Shown: one piece after another, positions 1-7,522 of the stretch
Layout: each line of letters starts with the position of its first letter
Numbering within the stretch: position 1 is the first letter of the stretch
Source: Opitutales bacterium
GTDB taxonomy: Bacteria > Verrucomicrobiota > Verrucomicrobiia > Opitutales > T3Sed10-336
Direction of reading: 5' to 3'
Length of the DNA stretch: 12,070 bases
NCBI GenBank assembly: GCA_007132315.1
Contig: SLOW01000200.1
Coordinates: 1 to 12,070, forward strand
Translations under genes and position numbers: made by a program
Notes under the pieces: generated by a model
The model's database searches: none
What the model saw: the letters and a program-made list of their open reading frames with translations, nothing else
What the model was told of the DNA's origin: nothing

Positions 1-65
1 AGCTTTCCAAAACCTTGGATGAAGAGCACTGGCGCGTCTTCTTCCGCGATGACGGGCCCCTCGTC
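1..65 (-). other. Possible fragment of an alpha/beta-hydrolase-like coding region, running off the left edge
   Basis: Read on the minus strand from position 65 towards 1, one frame gives DEGPVIAEEDAPVLFIQGFGK. The stretch PVLFIQGFG resembles the first core strand and oxyanion-hole region of alpha/beta hydrolases, usually PVLLLHGFG or similar. A TAG stop lies just upstream at 66-68, and the only standard start after it is a GTG at 27-29, too late to include that strand. Either the gene is 5'-broken, or it starts elsewhere through a frameshift, or the match is chance. Only about 21 codons are visible, so this is a weak call. Confidence 0.25.
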
Positions 66-68
66 CTA

Positions 69-187
69 TTTCTGCCGAAAACAGGATCTTCTCTCGCTTC
101 GACGCCCGCGGCCCAATTACACGGAAAAAAAACGCAATAATTCCACGTTGTTATCTTAATCCTGTTGATTTTACCCTGATGTTGCAA
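69..187. other. Intergenic stretch with no recognised gene
   Basis: This is AT-richer DNA with a run of eight A residues at about 124-131. No coding frame, RNA gene or convincing promoter was recognised. It separates the left-edge fragment from repeat copy A. Confidence 0.5.
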
Positions 188-302
188 AAATCGCAGAAGT
201 TCGGCTGGCAAGGCGGACCCAAAACCGGCTCAGGGATAGTACTGGAGTACGTGAGCGAGCCGGTTGCAGGGCCAACGCCGCCACGGCGGGCTTGTGCGAT
301 TT
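188..302. repeat. Structured repeat, copy A: ~115-nt imperfect hairpin
   Basis: Nested inverted repeats fold almost the whole interval. The outer stem pairs 188-199 with 291-302 (AAATCGCAGAAG with CTTGTGCGATTT, one mismatch). Inside it, 212-215 pairs with 276-279, 216-220 with 269-273 (one mismatch), and 223-231 with 257-265 (AACCGGCTC with GAGCCGGTT, perfect). The tip is the palindrome GTACTGGAGTAC at 239-250. A second copy with the same plan and orientation lies at 9614-9723, and shared blocks include CAGAAGT, GCAAGGCG and GTACT-GAGTACGT. The strand of any transcript cannot be told. It could be a REP/BIME-like or MITE-like element, or a structured RNA. The interval and pairing are seen directly; the role is unknown. 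Confidence 0.75.
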
Positions 303-359
303 AGTGTTCTGCCAAACGCCATTTATTGTGATGACGCCGCGTTATATTTTCAAAACCGT

Positions 360-760
360 TTCCTCGGTCTGATCCGCACGAGGCAGATAAAAGTTCAGAA
401 GCTCGACGATATCCGGAAAACTCAACAGTTCGACCGTTTGGCGGGTGAAGGAGTCGATGACTTTGCCCACCAGAGCGTGGACAGCACTTCGGTGGAGGCT
501 TCAAGCGCCTGGCCCACCGACTCGAAGCTCATCTACAAGGTTTTGCGAAGAGCCGTTTCGATGAGCGCAAGGCTGGAAGCCTACGGTTTTGCGGATCTCT
601 CCTCCAAATGCATCGAACGGTGGCTTAAGGACATCCGCAAGGCCGATTTAGAAATCACCATGGCCAGCGGCAAGGCGGGAGCAGGCCGGTGACCGTGTCG
701 AAAATGGCATGCAAGCAATTGATTTTCAACGACAAGAGTACTGAGAAAATTGATGCGACC
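360..760 (+). pseudogene. Transposase remnant (ISNCY/IS1182-like DDE transposase), decayed
   Basis: An open plus-strand frame from about 360 to 692 encodes VDSTSVEASSAWPTDSKLIY (480-524 covers DST through PTDS). This resembles the catalytic-Asp region of ISNCY/IS1182-like transposases, where a D-[AS]-T-x-V-x block is followed by PTDS-x-L. Third codon positions are strongly G/C here, as expected for real coding sequence. The frame stops at 690-692; a second frame continues from 689 with MTVSKMACKQLIFNDKSTEKI, possibly the same protein after a frameshift. No full N-terminus, no downstream DDE residues and no clear insertion-sequence ends are present, so it is not functional. It begins within about 60 bases of repeat copy A. 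The antisense strand (353-474) also reads as a plausible peptide, so strand assignment rests on the DST/PTDS motif. Confidence 0.55.
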
Positions 761-827
761 CGAGTTGACCTCTACTTCCGAGCTAAAGGATCGCGGATAT
801 GCGATCTTTCTCGATTGGCACGACAAA

Positions 828-866
828 TCGAAACCGCTATCGCGGAGATCCCGATAGCGGTTTCGA
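828..866 (-). terminator. 15-bp perfect hairpin after the transporter gene, probable terminator
   Basis: TCGAAACCGCTATCG (828-842) is exactly complementary to CGATAGCGGTTTCGA (852-866), with a 9-nt loop. It lies 29 bases beyond the stop codon of the minus-strand transporter (896). On the minus strand only a short T run (TTTGTCG) follows the stem, so the U-tract is weak. It could act as a transcript-end stabiliser rather than a strict intrinsic terminator. No transcribed plus-strand gene obviously needs it. Confidence 0.5.
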
Positions 867-895
867 ACGCAAACGTTAATTGAGACCCTTTTCCG

Positions 896-2671
896 TTAAC
901 CGGTGCTTTTCTCCGCTGACTTGCGACGCTTCACGTGAATCACGGTCGCCAGGGCAACCAGGACAAGAATAACCGCGATCCCGAGGTGTCGCGTCTCGAT
1001 AGAAGTTCCCGGGAATGTCCGATCCTGGCTCCACAGCGCCAGACTCGCCGCGACCACGGCAAAGGCGACCGCCAGCCCCATGAGGCTGTTCCAGAGCAAC
1101 CGTCGGCCTCCGGTGGGTATGTAATCGCCCATCAGCTTCGGATTGTTCATCATGGCAAAAAAGGCGATATACGCGATCGGCGCCAGCATCATGCCGAACA
1201 CGCTAGTGGGAACGACCAGGAAATAACGGGCTTCATCCTGCCACAAGGTCAAGGACCCGACAGCCCCGATGATCAACACAACGAGCGCACCCAGGCGGTT
1301 GTAAAAGAGGCTTCCGGGTTTGCCGAAGATTTCCGAGAAGGCGAATCCGTTGATCACCATAAGAATCACGAGGGTGGAAAGGGCCACCCCCAGAACGCCG
1401 AGACCAAAAACGTACTGCGCGACGACGGAGCCAGTCAGGGGCTCTAGAGCGCGGGCGAGGTCCCACGCGTCGCGATCAATCACGATGGCGGCAATCCGGA
1501 GTTCCTCATCGCTCAGTGCCGCGCGGCGTTCCGCCACGACCGCAGCGAGTTGCTCCGGATCCTCGGCCATTTGGGAATACATCTCCGGTTCGGACTCCCG
1601 CAGTTCCCATAACACCCGGTTGCCCAGAAGACGTTCAAACCGGTCGATAACGCCCGGATCGGCCACAACGACCTCTCCCGCCTCATCGGTCTCATTCAAC
1701 AATCCCGGCGCCGGCTGGTTGTGCAATTGGTGACTCGAGGCGATAACGATACACGCGGTCACAACGATGAATGGCAGGAACAGGGCCGTGACGATATCGA
1801 ATATGGCCATGCCGCGAAAGTCCTTGTCCCACTTCCGTGCCAGCATCGAGTAAGGCAGGAGGAAAGTCATATTGATCCCCACCGCCGTCGCGGCGACGGT
1901 AATCATGCGGTCGCGCTGAGCGCCGACGACATAATCATGCCAGAATTGCGCCCCCATGCCGGGCACCGTATCGATCGACTCCATCAACGTCGCGGCCGGC
2001 GAGAACAGCAACCGAAAATCCGGAATCAATCCCGAAAAAATCCGGCCCCAGGGCAGATCGCCCGCCAGTGCCAGGGCCAGGACCACGCCCACAAAGCTCA
2101 GGACAATAATCGCGACCATCGTCTTGATAATGATTTCGAAAATCTGAATGCCCTTGCTTCCGGTATTGTAAAACCACACCACCGCACCGGCGATGATCGC
2201 CAGCATGCCGGTGGCGACCAACCGCCACCCATCGGTGTCGGGGACTCCGAGATTCTCCTGCATTGCCGCCGTACCCAGCCCGAATTGAGGCATACACCAG
2301 ACCATGTTGGCCAGCATAGTGGCGATAATCCAGCCCCACCCGAGAACCGGGTTGATATGCCGGTTGATCGCATTAAAAGGCCGCTCTCCGGTGGACAGGG
2401 TCACGTAACCAATCGCCGAAAGCATGATCACCCCCATGAGCATGGCGAACGGTTGCACCCACATGGCGGAATACCCGGCCATATGTCCCAAAAAAAGACC
2501 TCCGGCCAACGACCCGCCACCGAGCGTTATCGCGCTCTGAAGCCAACCTGGACCGCTCAGTCGCAAAAACGCCTTCAGCTTGGCACCTGGACTCTCGGCA
2601 TCCAGAATCAGTTTACGATCCTGTTCCAACTTTTGTTCGATGGACAGAGTTTCAGAACGTGTGTTTCCCAT
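896..2671 (-). CDS. Nramp/SLC11-like divalent-metal transporter family protein, atypical metal site
   Basis: This 591-residue polytopic membrane protein has about 11-12 hydrophobic segments in a LeuT-like Nramp fold. After a 35-residue polar N-terminus, TM1 carries GPGWLQSAITLGGGS (residues 40-54). It aligns without gaps to Nramp TM1 (GPG...DPGN...GY...WV), but DPGN becomes GGGS at 51-54. In the TM6 region, M239-G240-A241 aligns by eye with the family's MPH. Canonical proteins use the Asp and Asn of DPGN and the Met of MPH as metal ligands, so the substrate need not be Mn2+ or Fe2+. A ~100-residue hydrophilic, acidic insertion (about 313-412) separates two membrane segments, which explains the excess over the usual ~400-450 residues. 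No strong ribosome binding site precedes the ATG. The start is supported by the polar N-terminus leading into TM1. The gene lies 110 bases downstream of the phosphoesterase gene on the same strand. Fold confident, substrate unknown. Confidence 0.85.
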   Translation of the reverse strand: MGNTRSETLSIEQKLEQDRKLILDAESPGAKLKAFLRLSGPGWLQSAITLGGGSLAGGLFLGHMAGYSAMWVQPFAMLMGVIMLSAIGYVTLSTGERPFNAINRHINPVLGWGWIIATMLANMVWCMPQFGLGTAAMQENLGVPDTDGWRLVATGMLAIIAGAVVWFYNTGSKGIQIFEIIIKTMVAIIVLSFVGVVLALALAGDLPWGRIFSGLIPDFRLLFSPAATLMESIDTVPGMGAQFWHDYVVGAQRDRMITVAATAVGINMTFLLPYSMLARKWDKDFRGMAIFDIVTALFLPFIVVTACIVIASSHQLHNQPAPGLLNETDEAGEVVVADPGVIDRFERLLGNRVLWELRESEPEMYSQMAEDPEQLAAVVAERRAALSDEELRIAAIVIDRDAWDLARALEPLTGSVVAQYVFGLGVLGVALSTLVILMVINGFAFSEIFGKPGSLFYNRLGALVVLIIGAVGSLTLWQDEARYFLVVPTSVFGMMLAPIAYIAFFAMMNNPKLMGDYIPTGGRRLLWNSLMGLAVAFAVVAASLALWSQDRTFPGTSIETRHLGIAVILVLVALATVIHVKRRKSAEKSTG

Positions 2672-2781
2672 AATAATTTGGTCTTAACCCTTGATGATCA
2701 ACGAGAATCCTGACGACTCACAACAAAAGCCGGTCGTGCTGGAAGAAGCTACAGGGCATCATGCGAATGTCGTTGTCATGC

Positions 2782-4575
2782 TCAATCAGACAACTGGGAG
2801 AGCTTAACATTCAGCGTTTCCTGAATATATCCATCGTTGTCCACGATCTGGTAGGTTACTTCCGGATCGTCGCTGTCCGTGTCAAAACTCAATAGTCCGA
2901 AAGAGTTTTTATCATTAAATCCGATTAGTGAACCGTCAAGAACAGAATGCGTATGCTCATTGGTGAAATGAGCGGAACTGAATTCAAACAAATCATAACT
3001 ATCATCCCGTTCGATCAACCAGGCGTCAGAACGGTGACGGTCTCCTGAAAGTAAAACCACCCCCTCAATGCCATACTCATTAATCCAGGAGAATATTTCA
3101 TCACGCTCTTCCGCATATCCATACCACCCATCCAGCCTTCTCACGCCGGTACCTTTTGCATCATATTTCCACGGAACAGGCGATATCAGCACTTTAAAGG
3201 TGGCATCGGATTCCGTCAGGGTCCGCTTGAGCCATTCCAGCTGGTGGGGGCCCAGCATGGAGGCATTCGGGATTCTTTCTCCATCCTCACTCCATCTTCC
3301 GCCATCCTCACGGTAATAACGCCCATCGAGCATGATAAAATGGACATCAGCAATTTGGAAATCAAACCAGACACCGGGACGTTCCTCGATACCATAGGCC
3401 GGATTCACCCAGTTTTCTTTAAAAATTCCCAATACCATCGGTTTCCAGTACGGGATATCGATTTCAGGCCCTCCTTCACTGTCGTCCATGGCAAAATCAT
3501 GATCATCCCAGATCGCATAGACGGGTGTGGACCCCACAAGCCGCCGGAATTCCGGTCGGGAATGACGCTGATAGTACATAAGCTGCTGCTGATCCGGGCT
3601 CTCCGGATCATCGATATAGACATTGTCACCCAGGGTGAGAAACGCTCTCGGTTCGAATCGACGAATCACATCCCAAACCCGCTCATGATAGGGAACATAG
3701 CCGGCACATCCGCCAAAAACCACCTGAAAATCGGTACTCTTGCCCAGAATTGGATTGGTGCGAAACGTTTGATGTTTCTCCCGAATTTCATTTCTTGCGG
3801 ATCCTGTGTCCCTGCCCTTTTCTCCCAGCATCACTGTGTAGTAATATCGCGTATCCGGCTGCAGGTTCTCTATGGGAACAACAGCAGTGTAATCATTGGT
3901 TGCCTTACTCAACACCGCTTGCGAAACGATCGGATCCTCCATTTCTGGAGAGGTACTCACTGAAACCCGTACGGATGTTTCGGAGACGGTACGAACCCAG
4001 ACTTTTACGCTGTTGTCGGTCAATGCTCCGAGCATTGGCCCATGCACAAGATCATATTTGTGCTGTTCCCAAAGATCCAGAAAGACCGGATGGTTGTGCA
4101 TGGGTGCAAACATGCGCCTGGGTCCGGCCAAAAAACGGTGCGGGGGCAGTTCTGCTTTTTCGATCGCAAACTCAAGGCTATCTGCCGCCTCATTGAGCTT
4201 GCCAAGTTGAGCCTGGGCCATCGCACGCATAAAGAACAATTCCTCGTCTATCAACCGGGGATACTCTTTTACAAACCGATTGGTATATTCGATGGCCTCC
4301 TCTGCTCTGTCAGTCTGAATCAAGCGAAGAGCGTACTGAGCAACTCTTTTAGGGAAATGATTGGGTGGACCAGGTTCCGAATCCATGTAATCCCATCCTA
4401 AAGAGGGATCCGATGCTCCGGCCAGCGGATAGTCCGGAAACGGGTATCCGTACGGGAAATCATAAGGTGAAACAGGGACTGCCGACTGGCCATACGTCCC
4501 CGCATTGCCAATTAGTCCAAACGTTGGGAATACCAAAATAAAACTAATTACAACCAAGGTTCTATTAATAATCAT
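2782..4575 (-). CDS. Secreted PhoD-like metallophosphoesterase with TPR-like N-terminal segment
   Basis: This 597-residue protein begins with a hydrophobic signal sequence (about 1-26). Residues ~75-145 form helical, TPR-like repeats (YALRLIQTDRAEEAIEY; AQAQLGKLNEAADSLEFAIE). A fibronectin-like PhoD N-terminal domain follows (~178-275: GPMLGALTDNSVKVWVR ... LQPDTRYYYTV). The catalytic domain has VVFGGCAGY (285-293), LGDNVYIDD (315-323), IWDDHDFAMDD (355-365) and LSGDRHRSDAW (509-519). These are metal-binding motifs of PhoD-type alkaline phosphatases and phosphodiesterases, which use Fe3+/Ca2+ in characterised members. It likely hydrolyses phosphoesters outside the cytoplasm; the exact substrate cannot be read. 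The TPR-like segment is unusual for PhoD. The gene looks clearly lower in GC than its neighbours, hinting at separate ancestry. The start is chosen for the signal peptide; no good Shine-Dalgarno sequence is visible. Confidence 0.88.
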   Translation of the reverse strand: MIINRTLVVISFILVFPTFGLIGNAGTYGQSAVPVSPYDFPYGYPFPDYPLAGASDPSLGWDYMDSEPGPPNHFPKRVAQYALRLIQTDRAEEAIEYTNRFVKEYPRLIDEELFFMRAMAQAQLGKLNEAADSLEFAIEKAELPPHRFLAGPRRMFAPMHNHPVFLDLWEQHKYDLVHGPMLGALTDNSVKVWVRTVSETSVRVSVSTSPEMEDPIVSQAVLSKATNDYTAVVPIENLQPDTRYYYTVMLGEKGRDTGSARNEIREKHQTFRTNPILGKSTDFQVVFGGCAGYVPYHERVWDVIRRFEPRAFLTLGDNVYIDDPESPDQQQLMYYQRHSRPEFRRLVGSTPVYAIWDDHDFAMDDSEGGPEIDIPYWKPMVLGIFKENWVNPAYGIEERPGVWFDFQIADVHFIMLDGRYYREDGGRWSEDGERIPNASMLGPHQLEWLKRTLTESDATFKVLISPVPWKYDAKGTGVRRLDGWYGYAEERDEIFSWINEYGIEGVVLLSGDRHRSDAWLIERDDSYDLFEFSSAHFTNEHTHSVLDGSLIGFNDKNSFGLLSFDTDSDDPEVTYQIVDNDGYIQETLNVKLSQLSD

Positions 4576-4583
4576 AGCTCTGT

Positions 4584-4612
4584 TTTTTATTCACACAGGA
4601 ATTTAACGTCAA
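4584..4612 (-). promoter_or_regulatory. Possible sigma70-type promoter for the PhoD-like gene
   Basis: On the minus strand TTGACG (4612-4607) is followed after 17 bases by TAAAAA (4589-4584). The -35 matches consensus at five of six positions and the -10 at four of six. Transcription would start only a base or two before the ATG at 4575, giving a leaderless or nearly leaderless message. That fits the lack of a ribosome binding site but is otherwise unproven. Confidence 0.3.
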
Positions 4613-4693
4613 TAGAATCTTATAGCAGCGGGAAAACGAAAGTCAAGCGTCTGCAACCAGCCCTCAGCGGCCAACAGATGGATAAAGTTCGGT

Positions 4694-7309
4694 TTATTTT
4701 TGGTTTTCGAAGTACGGATGATCAGAATCACCGTCGCCGAGCAGGAAGGCGAACAGATCGCGGAGTTCCTCTTCGTTAAGGGTATTGAGCAAACCCGGGG
4801 GCATGATTGAGAGATCGGAACGTTTCTGATTCACAATTTCGTTGCGATCGATTTCGGTGTAGTCGCTCGGTGCATACGGATTGGTGACCACGAGCAGACG
4901 ATCAGCAAAAATTTCGCTGATGCGACCACTGATGCGCCTCCCGTCTTCGAGCTCGAATACGGTATTGGCGTACTGATCGGAGACATTCAGGTTGGGATCG
5001 ACGAGTTTCTCAGCCAGATCCTCGACCGAAAACCGTCGGCTTATGCCGGTTAGGTCGGGACCGAAGGTGCCGCCCTCCCGGCCCATGCGATGGCAATCAA
5101 AGCATCGAGTGGCGGCGAACATCTCGCGGCCGCGACTGTAATCCTGGGCTTGAAGCGGGGGATGAGTCACAGCTTCGACGATTTCTTCGACGGCCCAATT
5201 CTTGTGAAAATCGCGCGGCTCGACTTCGGGCATCTTGGGCTCGATCTTCTCGCGATCCAGCAAAGCGGCCAGTTTTTCCGCCTGTTTGTCGGTCAGTAAT
5301 GCTTTGCCACGATCGTAGAGCGATTCGATGTATCCGCGAAAGCTCTTACCCCCGCTTACTTGGGACATGGTGTGCAGCCATTCAAAATATCGTTCGTAGA
5401 GTCCCGTGTCCCAGCCAGATTCCGCTTCGATCAGAGCCCGGGCGTATTGAATTTGTTCTTCGGCGGTGGGCGCGGCTTCAAGCCGCCCAAGGATGCGGCT
5501 GACGATACCGGGGGCATCGAGGAAAATGAGCAGTTGGCTTAAAAGACGGTTCTCGCTTGCCGTGTCCGCAGGGAAGAGAGGGTCCAGGGCCTCGATCGCT
5601 TCCCGGCGCGTTTCGTCGTCCGGTTCTCCGAGGCGGATGAATACCAGCTCATACGCCCGCAGCCATGCCAGTCGATGCGCCTGCGGCAAGGCAGCATAGT
5701 CGACCCCGTTCAACCGTTCGACTATCTCGGGTTGAAATTGGTCGTCTCCTTGACGCGCGAGGGCGATCAAAGCTTCTACCAATGCGATCGGTTCGCTTTC
5801 ATTGAGCGCTTTGCGGGCCCATTGCTCGGCTGGCTGGTGCTCGATTGCGATCCGGGCGGCATAGCGTATGAAACGGTCTCTGTGATTGAGCTCGGGCCAA
5901 GCCTTTTCGATCGCCTTCCCGTCTTCGACGCCGTGGAAGGCCTCCAGTGCGCGTCGTAGCTCGTGAGCTGCGGCTGCGTCGCTGTTCTGCTCGGCTATGG
6001 TGGGCGGATCGACCGGTTCGGTCGATTCGTCCCCGGTGTAGGTGATGCGGTAAAGTGCCGATTGAGCTCCGCGCCCGCCCGTAACGAAGTAATTCGCGCC
6101 ATCGTTGGGATTGACGCTGAGTGCGGTCAACGGAAGCGGGGTGCCGGCGAGAAACGGCTCGCTCGATCGGGCCCGATAGGTCGCTCCATAGGGTTCGAGG
6201 TGGGCTAGATCCAGTTCCCCGTAAGCCCAATCACAGAGAAACAGGGCGTGTTGGTAGCGTGCGGGAAACTCAGCCCCGTAGCCGAAGGTCACACCGGTAG
6301 GCGAGCCCTCGCCCAGTTCGAGGAAGGGAGGCAGGGTGTCCTGGTAATAATCGGGCCATTTGCCGGAGCCGGTACGCCAGCCCAGCTCACTGCCGCTGGT
6401 AACATGATTGACGCGGATGGGCCGGTACCACGGCAGGCCGATATCACCCTCGGCATCGGAGTCGTAAACGAAGATGTCGCCTTCGTGGTTGAAGTCGAAG
6501 TCGTAGGCGTTGCGTAAGCCGGCCGAAATAATCTCAAAGGTAGTCCCGTTGGGATCAGTGCGTGCGATCCAGCCGGCCGGCGGCTCCAGCCCCGTGCCGA
6601 TGCCGCGCGGATCGGGAAGCGGCTGAAAGAGGGTGTCGGTCGCCCAGTTCTTCGGAAGCCGCGAGTCGGCGTTTTCGGGCGGAGCGGTGGCGTTGCCGGC
6701 GACAATGTAGAGCGATTCTCCGTCCGGGCCGAACCGTACCGAGTGCGGCCCGTGTTCGCCTGTTCCTTGGAATCGCTTGAGCAATTCGACTTGGTCGTAT
6801 TGGTCGTCGCCATTGGTATCGCGCAATCGGTAGAGACCCGACCCCCGAGCGACATGGGAGCTGTTGACCACGACATAGAGCGCGCCGAAAGCGTGCAGCA
6901 GCCCTTGAGCGCCGCCGATCGGGTCACCGACCCGTTCACCCTCGGCGTCCTTGAGCCAGACTTCGATGGGCTCGACCTCGACCGGCCCATCCTCGCCAAT
7001 AGGCGGCGGGGTGATCCGGTAGAGAAGCCCGCTCTGATCCGAGCTAATCAGTCGTCCTTTGGGGTCCACCGCCAACGCGACCCACGAACCCCGTTCCTCG
7101 CGGGGAACCGGGTACACCAATTCAACCTCAAATCCCTCCTTTACTTGAATGTGGCCGGGTCCTCGGGAGGCCGCCTCCAGCATTTGGCTGCCGGGTTGTG
7201 ATCTTCTCAGCCAATAAGTCAATACCGCTCCCAATACCACCAGAGCTGCGAGGCTAAACGATACTTTCCCGTACAGTTTTGTTGCGAGTTCGTTTTGTTC
7301 AGCAGCCAT
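4694..7309 (-). CDS. PVC-type membrane-anchored propeller 'dehydrogenase' with C-terminal CxxCH heme domain
   Basis: This 871-residue protein has an N-terminal membrane anchor (about 16-33, then Arg-Arg, so the bulk should be extracytoplasmic). A beta-propeller like sugar/sorbosone dehydrogenases covers ~50-425: WVALAVDPKGRL, HGPHSVRFGPDGESLYI (186-202), SAGLRNAYDFDFN (262-274), and closing strands around ALSVNPNDGANYFVTGG. An alpha-helical repeat region spans ~445-690. The C-terminal ~140 residues form a cytochrome-c-like domain with C736-F-D-C-H740 and a candidate distal Met in IMPPGLL (M836). The two domains match the TIGR02604 and TIGR02603 families of Pirellula/Verrucomicrobium type. It probably oxidises an extracellular substrate and passes electrons to heme; no substrate is established here. 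It is divergent from the sulfatase relic across a 213-base gap and precedes the PhoD-like gene by 118 bases on the same strand. The ATG is supported by the anchor immediately after it. Confidence 0.9.
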   Translation of the reverse strand: MAAEQNELATKLYGKVSFSLAALVVLGAVLTYWLRRSQPGSQMLEAASRGPGHIQVKEGFEVELVYPVPREERGSWVALAVDPKGRLISSDQSGLLYRITPPPIGEDGPVEVEPIEVWLKDAEGERVGDPIGGAQGLLHAFGALYVVVNSSHVARGSGLYRLRDTNGDDQYDQVELLKRFQGTGEHGPHSVRFGPDGESLYIVAGNATAPPENADSRLPKNWATDTLFQPLPDPRGIGTGLEPPAGWIARTDPNGTTFEIISAGLRNAYDFDFNHEGDIFVYDSDAEGDIGLPWYRPIRVNHVTSGSELGWRTGSGKWPDYYQDTLPPFLELGEGSPTGVTFGYGAEFPARYQHALFLCDWAYGELDLAHLEPYGATYRARSSEPFLAGTPLPLTALSVNPNDGANYFVTGGRGAQSALYRITYTGDESTEPVDPPTIAEQNSDAAAAHELRRALEAFHGVEDGKAIEKAWPELNHRDRFIRYAARIAIEHQPAEQWARKALNESEPIALVEALIALARQGDDQFQPEIVERLNGVDYAALPQAHRLAWLRAYELVFIRLGEPDDETRREAIEALDPLFPADTASENRLLSQLLIFLDAPGIVSRILGRLEAAPTAEEQIQYARALIEAESGWDTGLYERYFEWLHTMSQVSGGKSFRGYIESLYDRGKALLTDKQAEKLAALLDREKIEPKMPEVEPRDFHKNWAVEEIVEAVTHPPLQAQDYSRGREMFAATRCFDCHRMGREGGTFGPDLTGISRRFSVEDLAEKLVDPNLNVSDQYANTVFELEDGRRISGRISEIFADRLLVVTNPYAPSDYTEIDRNEIVNQKRSDLSIMPPGLLNTLNEEELRDLFAFLLGDGDSDHPYFENQK

Positions 7310-7522
7310 CGGGCACTTTTAAATTAATCTTTCATCATTTCGCTTTCAATTTGGTCTTGTTTCCCGACCTTTGTCCACAACTTATACGAGATGACTTACA
7401 CTCATGCGTAGAGCACAACCCGGACCGAAACAACTTTGCCGCGATTCTCGCCGTTGAAATTTCCGTGTCCGCTGCGCCCCGTTTTAACTCGACTTCACCC
7501 ATTTACAGGTGTAGGATTTTGA
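7310..7522. other. Divergent intergenic region
   Basis: This gap separates the start of the minus-strand heme protein from the plus-strand sulfatase relic, so it must hold the heme-protein promoter. On the minus strand a TATAAG hexamer lies near 7382-7387, but no good -35 was found at the right distance and no Shine-Dalgarno sequence precedes the ATG at 7309. Nothing else was recognised. Confidence 0.4.

Noticed and set aside
689..883. 64-codon plus-strand open frame ending near the transporter stop
   Set aside because: It contains the 15-bp hairpin and has no recognisable domain. Its first part is better read as a frameshifted tail of the transposase remnant.
1721..2713. 330-codon plus-strand open frame opposite the transporter gene
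   Set aside because: It is antisense to a clearly recognisable membrane protein. Its His/Arg/Asp/Gln-rich composition is typical of a shadow frame in GC-rich DNA.
3648..3664. GGTTCGAATC-like string recalling a tRNA T-loop
   Set aside because: It lies inside the PhoD-like coding region, and no acceptor, D or anticodon stems can be formed around it.
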